64,000 nucleotides of DNA from Rathayibacter sp. SW19 (GTDB lineage Bacteria; Actinomycetota; Actinomycetes; Actinomycetales; Microbacteriaceae), in NCBI RefSeq assembly GCF_030866825.1, contig NZ_CP133020.1, positions 434,001 to 498,000 of the forward strand, written 5' to 3'. Below, piece after piece: positions 42,310-49,686 of this stretch. Made by a program: the position numbers and the translations under genes. Under the pieces are notes generated by a model. The model made no database searches. It was not told the origin of the DNA and worked only from the letters and a program-made list of their open reading frames with translations. Each line of letters starts with the position of its first letter. Positions within the stretch are counted from its first letter, which is position 1.

Positions 42310-42509
42310 GCCGCCGCTCCAACCGGCGTTACCTGGAGCGAGTCAGGGTCAATCCGCAGCGTCGTCTTGCCGATCCGCACAGCGCTGAGGATGCCCTGGG
42401 CAACGTAACGCCGTATGGTCGACGTGTCGACGCCGATATGGTCCGACATGTCCTTGACGCTGGCTGTGAACCGGCGCACGTCGAAAGTGCTATCGTTCTT
42501 CGTGATCAC
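42306..42509 (-). CDS. Excisionase-like HTH protein
   Basis: The 67-residue protein has a MerR/Xis-type helix-turn-helix: SVKDMSDHIGVDTSTIRRYVAQGILSAVRIGKTTLRIDPDSLQVT. The sequence order (HTH, strand, GKTTLRI wing) is that of HTH_17 excisionases, small DNA-bending proteins that direct tyrosine recombinases toward excision. It is coupled to the unknown gene downstream and lies in a separate operon from the recombinase. Confidence 0.75.
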   Translation of the reverse strand: MITKNDSTFDVRRFTASVKDMSDHIGVDTSTIRRYVAQGILSAVRIGKTTLRIDPDSLQVTPVGAAA

Positions 42510-42556
42510 TGCAATTCCTCGATTCTGGCCCGCTGTAACGGGCCGGATCTTTCAAG

Positions 42557-42581
42557 AGAGCCGGGCTAGTTGCTCGGCTCT
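42557..42581 (+). terminator. Hairpin with T-run upstream of the excisionase gene
   Basis: AGAGCCG (42557-42563) pairs with CGGCTCT (42575-42581), followed on the plus strand by TTTGTGTTG. It would end rightward transcription entering from the excisionase side. On the minus strand it would sit in the excisionase leader. Confidence 0.45.
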
Positions 42582-42775
42582 TTTGTGTTGTATTGCTCGC
42601 CGGATGGCGGGCATGTCGTTAACGTTACACAATTCTCAGCGAATTCCAAGGAAAGGTAGTGTAAAGACGCCCACACCATCCGGCGCACGAAATGCGCGAC
42701 TCTTGGAGCCGTGAGTAGCGCCGGAAAGATCGCGCGAAATGGCTACAAAACGGCGTGAGCCGCGTGGGGGAGCGT

Positions 42776-42816
42776 GAGAAAGCCCCCGGCTCCTTGCGGA
42801 TACCGGAGGCTTTCTC
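42776..42816 (-). terminator. Terminator of the recombinase/XRE/zinc-ribbon operon
   Basis: GAGAAAGCC (42776-42784) and GGCTTTCTC (42808-42816) form a 9-bp stem with an inner CCGG/CCGG pairing, 35 bp after the stop of the zinc-ribbon gene. Confidence 0.6.
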
Positions 42817-42851
42817 CTGCGCGAGATCGTGCCAGAAATAGCGGCGTCTAA

Positions 42852-43916
42852 CTACCTTCGGGCACTCGCTTGTGCTCGGTCCAGTTTGTTCCGTCCCACC
42901 ATTGCGAGGTCGAGGCATCGCTGGGCGCTGGATACCACCCAGTGGGTGAGAGGCTTATCCCTCGCTGCAAGTGATCGCAGCCGCTCTTCTGTGCCACGTT
43001 GTCCGAGCCAGCGGAGGATGCTGGAGGGTTGCATGACGTCGAGGAGGTTGCTCTCGAACGCGTCGACCCAGGTGCGCTGCAACGGGTGTGGGTGCTCGAA
43101 AAGCGCGTTCAGCCGACGCGAGAGTTCGCAGAGCTGGCACCGGCGGGCGTATCGGAGGTCTTCACGCCCGCAGTCCTCGCAAGCATTCTTTGATCCCTTC
43201 CCGGCGCATCGCGCGCAAACAAGCATGGCGCTGTCGCCAGGGCTCGGATAGGCGACAACGCGAAGCTCTCCGCATCCTGGACAGTTGGCCGGCGCCCGTT
43301 TCGCTCTCATCCAGCACTTCGCGCATCGCGGCGAGCCCCAGATGCGGGCGGTGACGGGCTTCAGCTCGCCACAGCCGCCGCAGATCTCTTCTGGGCAGAC
43401 GTAGCAAGCCTGGCAGATGCCGCCATCGGCGGTTCTGACCACGGCTGGCTTCGCCAGGCCGCACTTGATGCAGGTTGTGTGTCGCGAAGGGTACAGGCGG
43501 CCACAGGGGGAACAGAGTCTCTGCCCGTCGATAACGGCTGCGATCGGGCGATGCCGACGGCAGCGAGAACACGTCTCGGCGGCCTCGTATGTCCGACACG
43601 AGCGGCAGACGGACAGGCCGGACCGACTGGATTTCAGCAGCACCCTCTCGTGTGTGCAGGACTGACACCGGGGCAGACGCGACGGGAATCCGGCGTGCTG
43701 CAGCGCTGCGCTCAGGCGCTGGAGCATGGCCGGCAGTGCGGGTGTCGGGTTGAGGGCGAAGTCAGGATTCGCCTCGACGAAACGCGCAAGCCGCGAGAGG
43801 CGACCGGGAGCCGACGGCCCTCGCGTTTCCAGGATCGCGGTCTTGACAACATCATCGTCAACCCCGGGAAACTGCGCCGAGATCACCGCGGCAATGCGGG
43901 CGATCGCGTCAGCCAT
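42852..43916 (-). CDS. Multi-zinc-ribbon protein of the recombinase operon
   Basis: The 354-residue protein has an N-terminal helical domain (residues 1-80), then twelve CxxC pairs between residues 84 and 263: C84, C104, C116, C135, C149, C168, C179, C198, C212, C234, C246 and C260, each with a Cys three further on. This is enough for six zinc ribbons in tandem. A helical C-terminus of about 90 residues follows, with TWVDAFESNLLD and LAARDKPLTHWVVSSAQRCLD. I know no characterised protein with this layout; serial zinc ribbons usually grip DNA, RNA or a protein partner. The start overlaps the XRE gene by 8 bp, so it is co-translated with the regulator and recombinase and probably assists recombination. 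Confidence 0.75.
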   Translation of the reverse strand: MADAIARIAAVISAQFPGVDDDVVKTAILETRGPSAPGRLSRLARFVEANPDFALNPTPALPAMLQRLSAALQHAGFPSRLPRCQSCTHERVLLKSSRSGLSVCRSCRTYEAAETCSRCRRHRPIAAVIDGQRLCSPCGRLYPSRHTTCIKCGLAKPAVVRTADGGICQACYVCPEEICGGCGELKPVTARIWGSPRCAKCWMRAKRAPANCPGCGELRVVAYPSPGDSAMLVCARCAGKGSKNACEDCGREDLRYARRCQLCELSRRLNALFEHPHPLQRTWVDAFESNLLDVMQPSSILRWLGQRGTEERLRSLAARDKPLTHWVVSSAQRCLDLAMVGRNKLDRAQASARR

Positions 43917-44253
43917 CGTTCGAGCTTGGCCGCCGGATGGTGGTCTTCGACGGTCGGGCTGCCGCTGGCGCGATCCCGCGCTTTGAGGCGCCGGCGGCGC
44001 GACGTGGAGCGGCGACCTCTTCGGCCGAGAAGGTGATCAGGTCCTCTGGCCCGCAGCCGAGGACGGCACACAGAGCCGCGAGCACGTCGAGGTTCAGTCG
44101 CTGCGGGGTCTGCGTGACGAGGCGGTAGACCTGCTCGCGAGAAAGATGCACGTCGCGCTCCGCGAGCATCGGGACCAGGTGCGTCGTTTGATAGATGCCC
44201 TTGAGGGCCAGGAGTTCGCGCAGGTGCCAGTGAACCGTCGTGGTGGCGTTCAT
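43909..44253 (-). CDS. XRE-family HTH regulator of the recombinase operon
   Basis: The 114-residue protein has a Cro/CI-type helix-turn-helix (LRELLALKGIYQTTHLVPMLAERDVHLSREQVYRLVTQTPQRLNLDVLAALCAVLGCGPEDLI, about residues 11-73) and a basic Ala/Arg-rich tail. It sits between the recombinase and the zinc-ribbon gene with overlapping ends on both sides (ATGA with the recombinase). It may repress the operon or act as an architectural DNA-binding partner. Confidence 0.82.
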   Translation of the reverse strand: MNATTTVHWHLRELLALKGIYQTTHLVPMLAERDVHLSREQVYRLVTQTPQRLNLDVLAALCAVLGCGPEDLITFSAEEVAAPRRAAGASKRGIAPAAARPSKTTIRRPSSNDG

Positions 44254-45356
44254 CGGGGTGTTCCCATCTGATTGATGCGGGCAAGGGAATTCATGATCAG
44301 GCGTTGCCGGAAGTCGTCAGAGACGGCCGCGTAGGTCTGCGTCGTCGCGGCGTAGAGGTGGCCGACCTGCTGTCGCACGAACTCCATCGGATAGCCGAAC
44401 TCGGTCAGGTGCGTCACATAGGAATGGCGAAGCGCGTGCGGGGTGAGGTGGGCGTCGAGGCCGGCGACTTCTCGGATGTGGCTAAATCGTCGATCCCAGT
44501 AACCCGAGCCCATCGTTCCACCGCGCTCGGAGGGCCACAGGACGGTCCCCTCGATGTCTGCCTCTGCCCGGTAGTGCAACCACTCGCGTAGGGATTCGAC
44601 AACCCAGTCCAACTCGGGCACGGTGAGCACCGTGCGACGCATGGGCCCGGTGCCTCGTGACCCCTTGGCGAAGCGTACGTGCAGTGCGCCGAAACTGTCG
44701 TACTCTGGTGACGCGGGATTGCGATGCAGGTCAACGGTCTCCAACATGATGAGTTCACGGCGACGGAGCCCATACGCATACGCGACGCGCACCATGTATG
44801 CGTCGCGCAGTGCGCTGACGGCGCCCTTGGTGTGGCCGCTTCCCACGCGGGCCACCTCGTCGTCAGCAGTGTCGAACAGCCTCTGAATCTCATCGAACGT
44901 GAACGGGCGTCGAGCCGGCTTGCCCTCATACTCCGCCAGATGCGCGAGCGTGTTCTGTGCATGGCAGATCTGCTGAGGTAGTTCGCCGAAGCGTCGCTCG
45001 CACTCGACAGGCCAGCCATAGCGCGCGTCGGTCACAAGCGTGCAGAACGAGCGAATCGCTGCGTGGTAACGCCGGATTGTGCTCGGAGCCAGCCGGTCGT
45101 TTCCCGCCATCAGCTGCACGGTGAAATCCTCGACATCGCCCGGCATCCATTGCCACGGGTAGGTCCCCGCGAACGCGAAGAACCGACTCACGATCCGGAC
45201 GTTTGCAGCCACCGTCGTCGCGCCAACGCCGCGACTGCGCTGTTGCCGTTCCCAGCCTGCCAGCATCGCAGTCCATACGGCCTCACGCTCGTTGAGATGG
45301 ACGATACCCGCAACGAGGCCTAGTTGCGCCGACCCCGGAAGCGCCGAATCATTCAC
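44250..45356 (-). CDS. Tyrosine recombinase/integrase
   Basis: The 368-residue protein has an N-terminal SAM-like core-binding domain (about residues 20-140, with TTVAANVRIVSRFFAFAG) and a C-terminal catalytic domain. The catalytic residues are in place: Arg198 (AYGLRRREL), Lys231, His307 and Arg310 (LTPHALRHSYVTHL), His333 (QQVGHLYA) and Tyr342 (TQTYAAVS). It has no arm-binding N-terminal domain of the lambda type, so it is closer to XerC/D-like recombinases. It heads a three-gene operon with overlapping genes. A GTG starts it at 45356. Confidence 0.92.
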   Translation of the reverse strand: MNDSALPGSAQLGLVAGIVHLNEREAVWTAMLAGWERQQRSRGVGATTVAANVRIVSRFFAFAGTYPWQWMPGDVEDFTVQLMAGNDRLAPSTIRRYHAAIRSFCTLVTDARYGWPVECERRFGELPQQICHAQNTLAHLAEYEGKPARRPFTFDEIQRLFDTADDEVARVGSGHTKGAVSALRDAYMVRVAYAYGLRRRELIMLETVDLHRNPASPEYDSFGALHVRFAKGSRGTGPMRRTVLTVPELDWVVESLREWLHYRAEADIEGTVLWPSERGGTMGSGYWDRRFSHIREVAGLDAHLTPHALRHSYVTHLTEFGYPMEFVRQQVGHLYAATTQTYAAVSDDFRQRLIMNSLARINQMGTPR

Positions 45357-45820
45357 ACCCGAAGTCTGCTACAGAAGCAAGAAAGTTGCAACAGAGTACT
45401 CAAAAGTGAGCGGTATCTGACCACCCAACGGCATCGCGTTTCTACGTGTCACGTCTCGCACGCCGGGCTTCTCAACGCTGCGGCGACTGTGGAGGTTCCC
45501 GAGCGGCAAGGAGGACAGGGGTCTGAGTTATAGTGGAACGGAAACGTCCGCTAAGGCCCCGGGGCGTTTTGACGAGGTCCACGATCTGCTGGACGGCGTA
45601 TGTGCCCGCCGTAAGGCTCTTGGCTGTGGCGGGCCTGCTCACAGCTGAGCTTTGTGACTTCTGATTTCCGTGGCGGTGTTCTTTCGATTTGAAATGGCGG
45701 TGCCGACCGTCCCGTTTGAGGAACCTTCAGCAGACGCCCGGCGACCGAATGACTCCAGCGCGCATCAACTACCGCTTCGCTGGTGCATGCTCGACCATGA
45801 TTGCGATCGCGCTCCGCTGC
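45357..45820. other. Intergenic region right of the integrative element
   Basis: I see no gene. It must hold the recombinase promoter. A GC palindrome with short T-run (GCCCCGGGGCGTTTT, about 45556-45570) could end transcription. The boundary of the integrative element and the decayed 3' part of the MHS permease gene are presumably here. Confidence 0.5.
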
Positions 45821-45967
45821 TCACTGCCGGCGGAAATGCCCTGGAGGACGGTCGTACCACTCGACGAAGTGGCCGATCGTTCCCGCGATCATGTTGATGG
45901 GGCGCTCTGAGCGATCATGCCGTTCAGTCACGAGATCCTGGGTGAGGGATTTTCCTGGTGAGCTCAT
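45821..45967 (-). pseudogene. N-terminal remnant of an MHS-family (shikimate/ketoglutarate type) permease
   Basis: A 48-residue reading frame starts at an ATG with GAAGGAGAG at the right distance and reads ...RPINMIAGTIGHFVEWYD. This is the first-helix signature of the metabolite:H+ symporters of the MFS (shikimate, alpha-ketoglutarate, proline/betaine carriers). The protein then turns into unrelated residues and stops, so about 90 percent of the gene is gone. Loss next to the integrative element suggests deletion during its insertion. Confidence 0.65.
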
Positions 45968-46056
45968 CGGTTGGCTCTCCTTCGAGTACCTTTTCGGCCT
46001 ACTGACAATCGCGTGAAAGTACGATGGCGGCTCGCGGGACGGTCGTGGTCCGAGGG

Positions 46057-46644
46057 TCAATCGTGAAGGGCACCCAGGAGGGTGTCGATCTCCGAGAAAT
46101 CGTTGTCCTTGTCGTTGGCGGCCTGAACATGCTCAACGCCTTGCCACGAGCATTTCAGAGATCCGAACGCTTGCCAGTACGCGTCCCAGTCGCTGAGTTT
46201 GATGCGGTCGCGGGCGCTGGCGCGCTCGATCAGACGTCGCTTGACGGTTTGCGCAGAGGCGACCACCTGAATGACACGGACTCGCACCTCCGGCCAGGAC
46301 GCTCCCGCCATGGCGGTGCGAAGGTAGTCAGGATCCGAGAGGTATGCGACGAACGGCGCATCGAGGACGACCGAGTGGCCGAGGCGCAGATTCTGGCCGG
46401 CGACCGCGAACAGCGCGTCATATTCGAGCGGCATGACCCTGTAAAGGTAGACGTCGTTCGATTCCCGGTCCGAGGCGTTCTGGCCGAGCGCCTCGAGTGC
46501 AACGCCGACCAGCGGACCGGCTAGGGCATCCTTGTCCAGGTACAGAGCGCCCGTGTACTCACTGATGTGGCGAGACACCGTCGATTTGCCGGACCCGGCC
46601 CCTCCGAGCGTGATGTATGCGGCGGCCCGCCTGGCGGGGCTCAT
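46057..46644 (-). CDS. P-loop kinase-like ATP-binding protein
   Basis: The 195-residue protein has a Walker A motif near its start (ITLGGAGSGKSTVSRHI, about residues 11-27) and the general layout of small AAA_33/gluconokinase-like kinases, with DKDALAGPLVG and VVLDAPFVAYL further on. It is coupled to the KDPG-type aldolase gene by a 4-bp overlap (ATGA), so it may phosphorylate the keto-deoxy sugar acid that the aldolase cleaves; the substrate is inferred from that pairing only. Confidence 0.7.
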   Translation of the reverse strand: MSPARRAAAYITLGGAGSGKSTVSRHISEYTGALYLDKDALAGPLVGVALEALGQNASDRESNDVYLYRVMPLEYDALFAVAGQNLRLGHSVVLDAPFVAYLSDPDYLRTAMAGASWPEVRVRVIQVVASAQTVKRRLIERASARDRIKLSDWDAYWQAFGSLKCSWQGVEHVQAANDKDNDFSEIDTLLGALHD

Positions 46645-47297
46645 CGTGGACTGCGGGCCCGCTCGATCGCGGCGACGAAGTCTTCCGCAGCCTTCGTGAC
46701 GCGCTTCACATCACCGTCGCTCCGGGCGGCCTTCGTGATCGCGCTGCCGACGCCGACAGCCACGACGCCGGCGTTGAACCATTCACCGACGTTCGCAGTG
46801 GTTACGCCTCCGGCAGGAACGAGCGGGATGTGAGCGAGCGGCGCGAGGATCGCCTTGGCATAGGGCATTCCGCCGGCCTCGGTCGGGAAGAGCTTCACCA
46901 TGTCCGATCCAGCTTCGACAGTGTTCAAGATCTCCGTCGGTGTGTATGCACCGCTGATCGTGGCCACCTGGTAGCGATTGGCGACGCGGATCATCTCGGG
47001 GTTCAGGTTGGGGCTCACGAGGAATTGCGCCCCGGACTGGATGCTCGACCACGCGGCGTAGCCGTCGAGCACGGTTCCGGCGCCGATCGTGACGTCTCGG
47101 CCGGCGAAGCGTTCGGTCAGTCGCTCGATCACCTGCAGCGCGCCAGGGATCGAGAGGGTGATCTCGAGCGCGCGGATCCCGCCGTCGACGGCGGCCGAGG
47201 CCGCTTGGAAGGCTTCCTCCGCGTCGTCGAGGCGAACGATGAGCACGGCGCCGGAATCGTGGATGGTCGTCAGAGTGTCAAGTTTGTGGAACACGCG
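46641..47297 (-). CDS. eda: KDPG/KHG aldolase
   Basis: The 218-residue protein is a class I aldolase of the Eda family, which cleaves 2-keto-3-deoxy-6-phosphogluconate (or related keto-deoxy acids) to pyruvate and an aldehyde. The key residues are visible: Glu in ALEITLSIPG, the Schiff-base Lys in SDMVKLFPTEAGG, and the phosphate loop PAGGVTTANVGEW. I use the GTG at 47297; an upstream TTG at 47330 would fall within the operator at 47326. It is divergent from the importer genes and probably repressed with them. Confidence 0.85.
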   Translation of the reverse strand, partial: RVFHKLDTLTTIHDSGAVLIVRLDDAEEAFQAASAAVDGGIRALEITLSIPGALQVIERLTERFAGRDVTIGAGTVLDGYAAWSSIQSGAQFLVSPNLNPEMIRVANRYQVATISGAYTPTEILNTVEAGSDMVKLFPTEAGGMPYAKAILAPLAHIPLVPAGGVTTANVGEWFNAGVVAVGVGSAITKAARSDGDVKRVTKAAEDFVAAIERARSPR

Positions 47298-47325
47298 ACC
47301 CAGTAAACACGCCCGGTGGCGAAAA

Positions 47326-47339
47326 TGCAACCGATCTCA
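47326..47339. promoter_or_regulatory. LacI-type operator, leftward side (TGCAACCGATCTCA)
   Basis: This 14-bp site matches TGnnAnCGnTnnCA at every defined position. It lies 28 bp before the aldolase start. The same sequence occurs at 47390-47403 and, with one change, at 47403-47416, in front of the divergent importer gene. The LacI protein encoded at 51746 is the likely ligand. Confidence 0.75.
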
Positions 47340-47357
47340 TTTTCGCGACATGGAGGG

Positions 47358-47416
47358 TTGACATTGGAGCTGCTAGACGTTAATGTAACTGCAACCGATC
47401 TCAGCAACCGATCTCA
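47358..47416 (+). promoter_or_regulatory. Strong promoter with two tandem LacI-type operators
   Basis: A consensus -35 TTGACA (47358-47363) and -10 TAATGT (47381-47386) are separated by 17 bp. Immediately downstream, over the expected start point, the operator TGCAACCGATCTCA lies at 47390-47403, and a second copy, AGCAACCGATCTCA, at 47403-47416. A bound repressor would block initiation of the importer and dehydrogenase operon. Confidence 0.82.
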
Positions 47417-47427
47417 TTGGAGAGACT

Positions 47428-48687
47428 ATGTATCGAAAGCGATGGGGTTTTGCAGTCGCGTCCGCAGTGATTGCAGCAATGGTGCTCGCTGGATGCTCCC
47501 CGACATCCGCACCCACCAAATCGAAAGGACCAGTGACGCTCTCATATTGGGACTTCATCGATCCCAATCAGGACAACCCGCGCTCTGCCGCGTTGAAAGA
47601 GAACATCGCCAACTTTGAGAAGGCGAATCCCGACATCAAGATCAACCTTTCGGTGGTGTCGCTGGGTGACATGCTTTCTCGGCTGCCGCAGGCTGCGGCG
47701 GCGGGCACTGCGCCCGATGTGTTCAAGATGTTCTCGCCAGTAGTTCCTCAGATGGCTGCCGCGGGTGCGTACTCGCCACTGCCCGCCGACGCCTCGAAGA
47801 TCACTGACTGGCTGCATCCGACGAGCAATCTGGCGGGGCCGGACGGGAAGCAGGTGGCGGAGCCGTATGAGTACCGCACCTGCACCCTGTACTACAACCA
47901 GAAGATCCTGAATCAGATCGGCGCCACGGTTCCGACGACATACGACCAGGTCGTCGATGTCGCCAAGAAGGCCGCCGCCGCCGGGTTCACCGGGTTCGGC
48001 ACGGGGTTCTCGGACACGGACAACTCGGCCGTCATCGGCACCTTCTTCGATTGCTTCATGAACCAGATCGGGCAGCCGCTTCAAAAGAACGGGAAATACG
48101 ACTTCGCGACGTCCAAAGGCGATGCGTTCGGCAATTTCCTTGCCGACCTTCGGGATGCGAAGGCTCTCGGTAAGAATGTCGTTTCGGACACGTACAGTTC
48201 GGTCGCCGATGGGCTCGCGAACGGGACCGTCGCTATGGCGGTGCTCGGTACGGAGCGCATCGTGACGTTCAGTAAGACCGCGCCCGACGTGAAGTGGACC
48301 TCGCTTCCCGCGGCGGGCACCGGTGGCACAACCGGGACCACCTTCGGCTGGACCCTCGGTATCGGTGCCGGCAGCAAACATGCCGACGACGCCTGGAAAT
48401 TCATCCAGTACATGACGGGTCCGAAGGCTGGTGCGGTGATGGCCACTGGCGGTGAAGTACCTCCTCGCGCGGCGACGTTCAAGCAGCCGTTCTTCTCCAC
48501 GGCGGACGCGAAGACGATCAATGACATCGCGGACTTTGTGAAGAGCAACAGCAAGCCCCGCAACTATCCCGACAACTGGAACACGTTGTCCACAGGGTTG
48601 GCCAACGCAGGCCAGGCCTTGATCCTGAAGGGCAGTTCTGGCACCGAGTTCATCAAGTCCGCGCAAGACGCCGGAAACAGCAAGTAG
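47428..48687 (+). CDS. ABC sugar importer, solute-binding lipoprotein (locus 2)
   Basis: The 419-residue protein has a lipoprotein signal peptide ending in VLAG-C (Cys at about residue 23), then a family 1 solute-binding fold (VTLSYWDFIDPNQDNPRSAALKENIANFEKANPDIKI at its start). It captures the substrate for the two permeases downstream. A second, broken copy of this gene lies at 57876. A strong stem-loop follows the stop, which would raise its level relative to the permeases. Regulated from the promoter/operator at 47358. Confidence 0.9.
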   Translation: MYRKRWGFAVASAVIAAMVLAGCSPTSAPTKSKGPVTLSYWDFIDPNQDNPRSAALKENIANFEKANPDIKINLSVVSLGDMLSRLPQAAAAGTAPDVFKMFSPVVPQMAAAGAYSPLPADASKITDWLHPTSNLAGPDGKQVAEPYEYRTCTLYYNQKILNQIGATVPTTYDQVVDVAKKAAAAGFTGFGTGFSDTDNSAVIGTFFDCFMNQIGQPLQKNGKYDFATSKGDAFGNFLADLRDAKALGKNVVSDTYSSVADGLANGTVAMAVLGTERIVTFSKTAPDVKWTSLPAAGTGGTTGTTFGWTLGIGAGSKHADDAWKFIQYMTGPKAGAVMATGGEVPPRAATFKQPFFSTADAKTINDIADFVKSNSKPRNYPDNWNTLSTGLANAGQALILKGSSGTEFIKSAQDAGNSK

Positions 48688-48705
48688 CCCCTCCGGCCCG
48701 AATAG

Positions 48706-48739
48706 CTTGGGGGAGCCAGCGCCCGCCGGCTCCCCCAAG
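48706..48739 (+). terminator. Stem-loop between binding protein and permease
   Basis: CTTGGGGGAGCC (48706-48717) and GGCTCCCCCAAG (48728-48739) form a perfect 12-bp stem with a 10-base loop. No T-run follows and the permease start is 15 bp away, so it is more likely a partial terminator or mRNA-stabilising structure within the operon than a complete stop. Confidence 0.75.
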
Positions 48740-48753
48740 GAAAGCAGGACATC

Positions 48754-49686
48754 ATGTCAACGACGAGTCTGTCGTCGCGCAGCTCCGTTCAGCAGCCTCC
48801 TCGACCACAAGATTCGACCGGCCGACGACGACGAAAAGACCGCGTTCTGTGGCTGTACGTCACCCCTGTCTGCGTGGTCTTCCTTTTCGTCTTCGTCGGA
48901 CCTCTCTTCTACACCGCATGGACAGCGCTCCACGAAACCACCTACTACCAGATCGGAAAGTTCAGCGGACTGGAGTCCTTCGTCGCGCTCTTCTCCGACC
49001 CCAACCTGGCGAACAGCATCGGCATCACCGTTGTCTTCTCGCTCGGGGCGCTCGTAATCGCGCTACCCGCCGGCCTATTGTCAGCGATGGTCCTGAATAA
49101 CCTGCACCGGTTCAAGCGCACCGTACGAAGCCTGTTCCTCCTGCCCTGGCTGCTGTCCCAGGCAACAGCCGGGACCATGTGGGTCTGGTTCCTCAACCCG
49201 AACTACGGACCCGGGAACGCCATCACCCAAGCTCTCGGATTCGGCCCATCCGACGTCTTTTCCACGACAGGGGGCGCCCTGGTCGCGGTCACCCTTATTA
49301 CGGCGTGGTGGTCGTATCCGCAAGCAATGTTGCTTTTCCTCGGCGCGCTCCAGACCGTGCCCAAGGAGCTCTACGAAAGCGTCCGGGTCGACGGTGGTGG
49401 CGTCTGGCGCAGCTTCGCCAACGTCACGCTGCCCTATCTACGAAACACGATCGTATCCGTGGTGGTAGTGCTGCTGATGCTCTACGTGCAGATGGTCACG
49501 ATCATCCTGGTCACCACGCGAGGCGGCCCGCTCCGGGCCACCGAGACGCTCTCGATGCGTGTCTTCAATCAAGTCTTCCAGCAGTACAATCTGTCCGGCG
49601 CGTCCGCGACAGCCATTCTCCTCTTCGCCATCAACGTCGTCCTCACCTTGATCGCGCTGCGCTTCCGACGGAGGGAAAGCTTATGA
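48754..49686 (+). CDS. ABC sugar importer, permease 1 (locus 2)
   Basis: A 310-residue permease with six helices after a 28-residue basic N-terminus. The EAA loop reads PKELYESVRVDGGGVWRSFANVTLPYLRN (about residues 204-232). It is the MalF-like partner and overlaps the next permease by 4 bp. As in locus 1, no ATPase gene is present. Confidence 0.9.
   Translation: MSTTSLSSRSSVQQPPRPQDSTGRRRRKDRVLWLYVTPVCVVFLFVFVGPLFYTAWTALHETTYYQIGKFSGLESFVALFSDPNLANSIGITVVFSLGALVIALPAGLLSAMVLNNLHRFKRTVRSLFLLPWLLSQATAGTMWVWFLNPNYGPGNAITQALGFGPSDVFSTTGGALVAVTLITAWWSYPQAMLLFLGALQTVPKELYESVRVDGGGVWRSFANVTLPYLRNTIVSVVVVLLMLYVQMVTIILVTTRGGPLRATETLSMRVFNQVFQQYNLSGASATAILLFAINVVLTLIALRFRRRESL

Larger units (their letters stand above)
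42510..42851. other. Intergenic region between the two operons of the element
   Basis: This 342-bp stretch contains the terminator of the recombinase operon (42776-42816), a second hairpin with a T-run (42557-42581), and an AT-rich area with the palindrome TAACGTTA (42620-42627) that may be the promoter/operator region of the excisionase operon. There is no open frame of interest. Confidence 0.65.
41075..45357. mobile_element. Integrative element beside tRNA-Arg
   Basis: From the end of tRNA-Arg to the recombinase start there are only genes typical of mobile DNA: an excisionase-like HTH gene, an unknown gene, a zinc-ribbon protein, an XRE regulator and a tyrosine recombinase, all on the minus strand. 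Adjacency to a tRNA 3' end fits site-specific integration. I could not find a second copy of the tRNA end on the far side, so the right border and the use of the tRNA as attachment site remain inference. Confidence 0.55.

Noticed and set aside
45491..45540. Sequence resembling the 5' half of tRNA-Tyr (GGTTCCCGAGCGGC)
   Set aside because: The acceptor, anticodon and T arms cannot be completed; it may be chance or a very decayed remnant.
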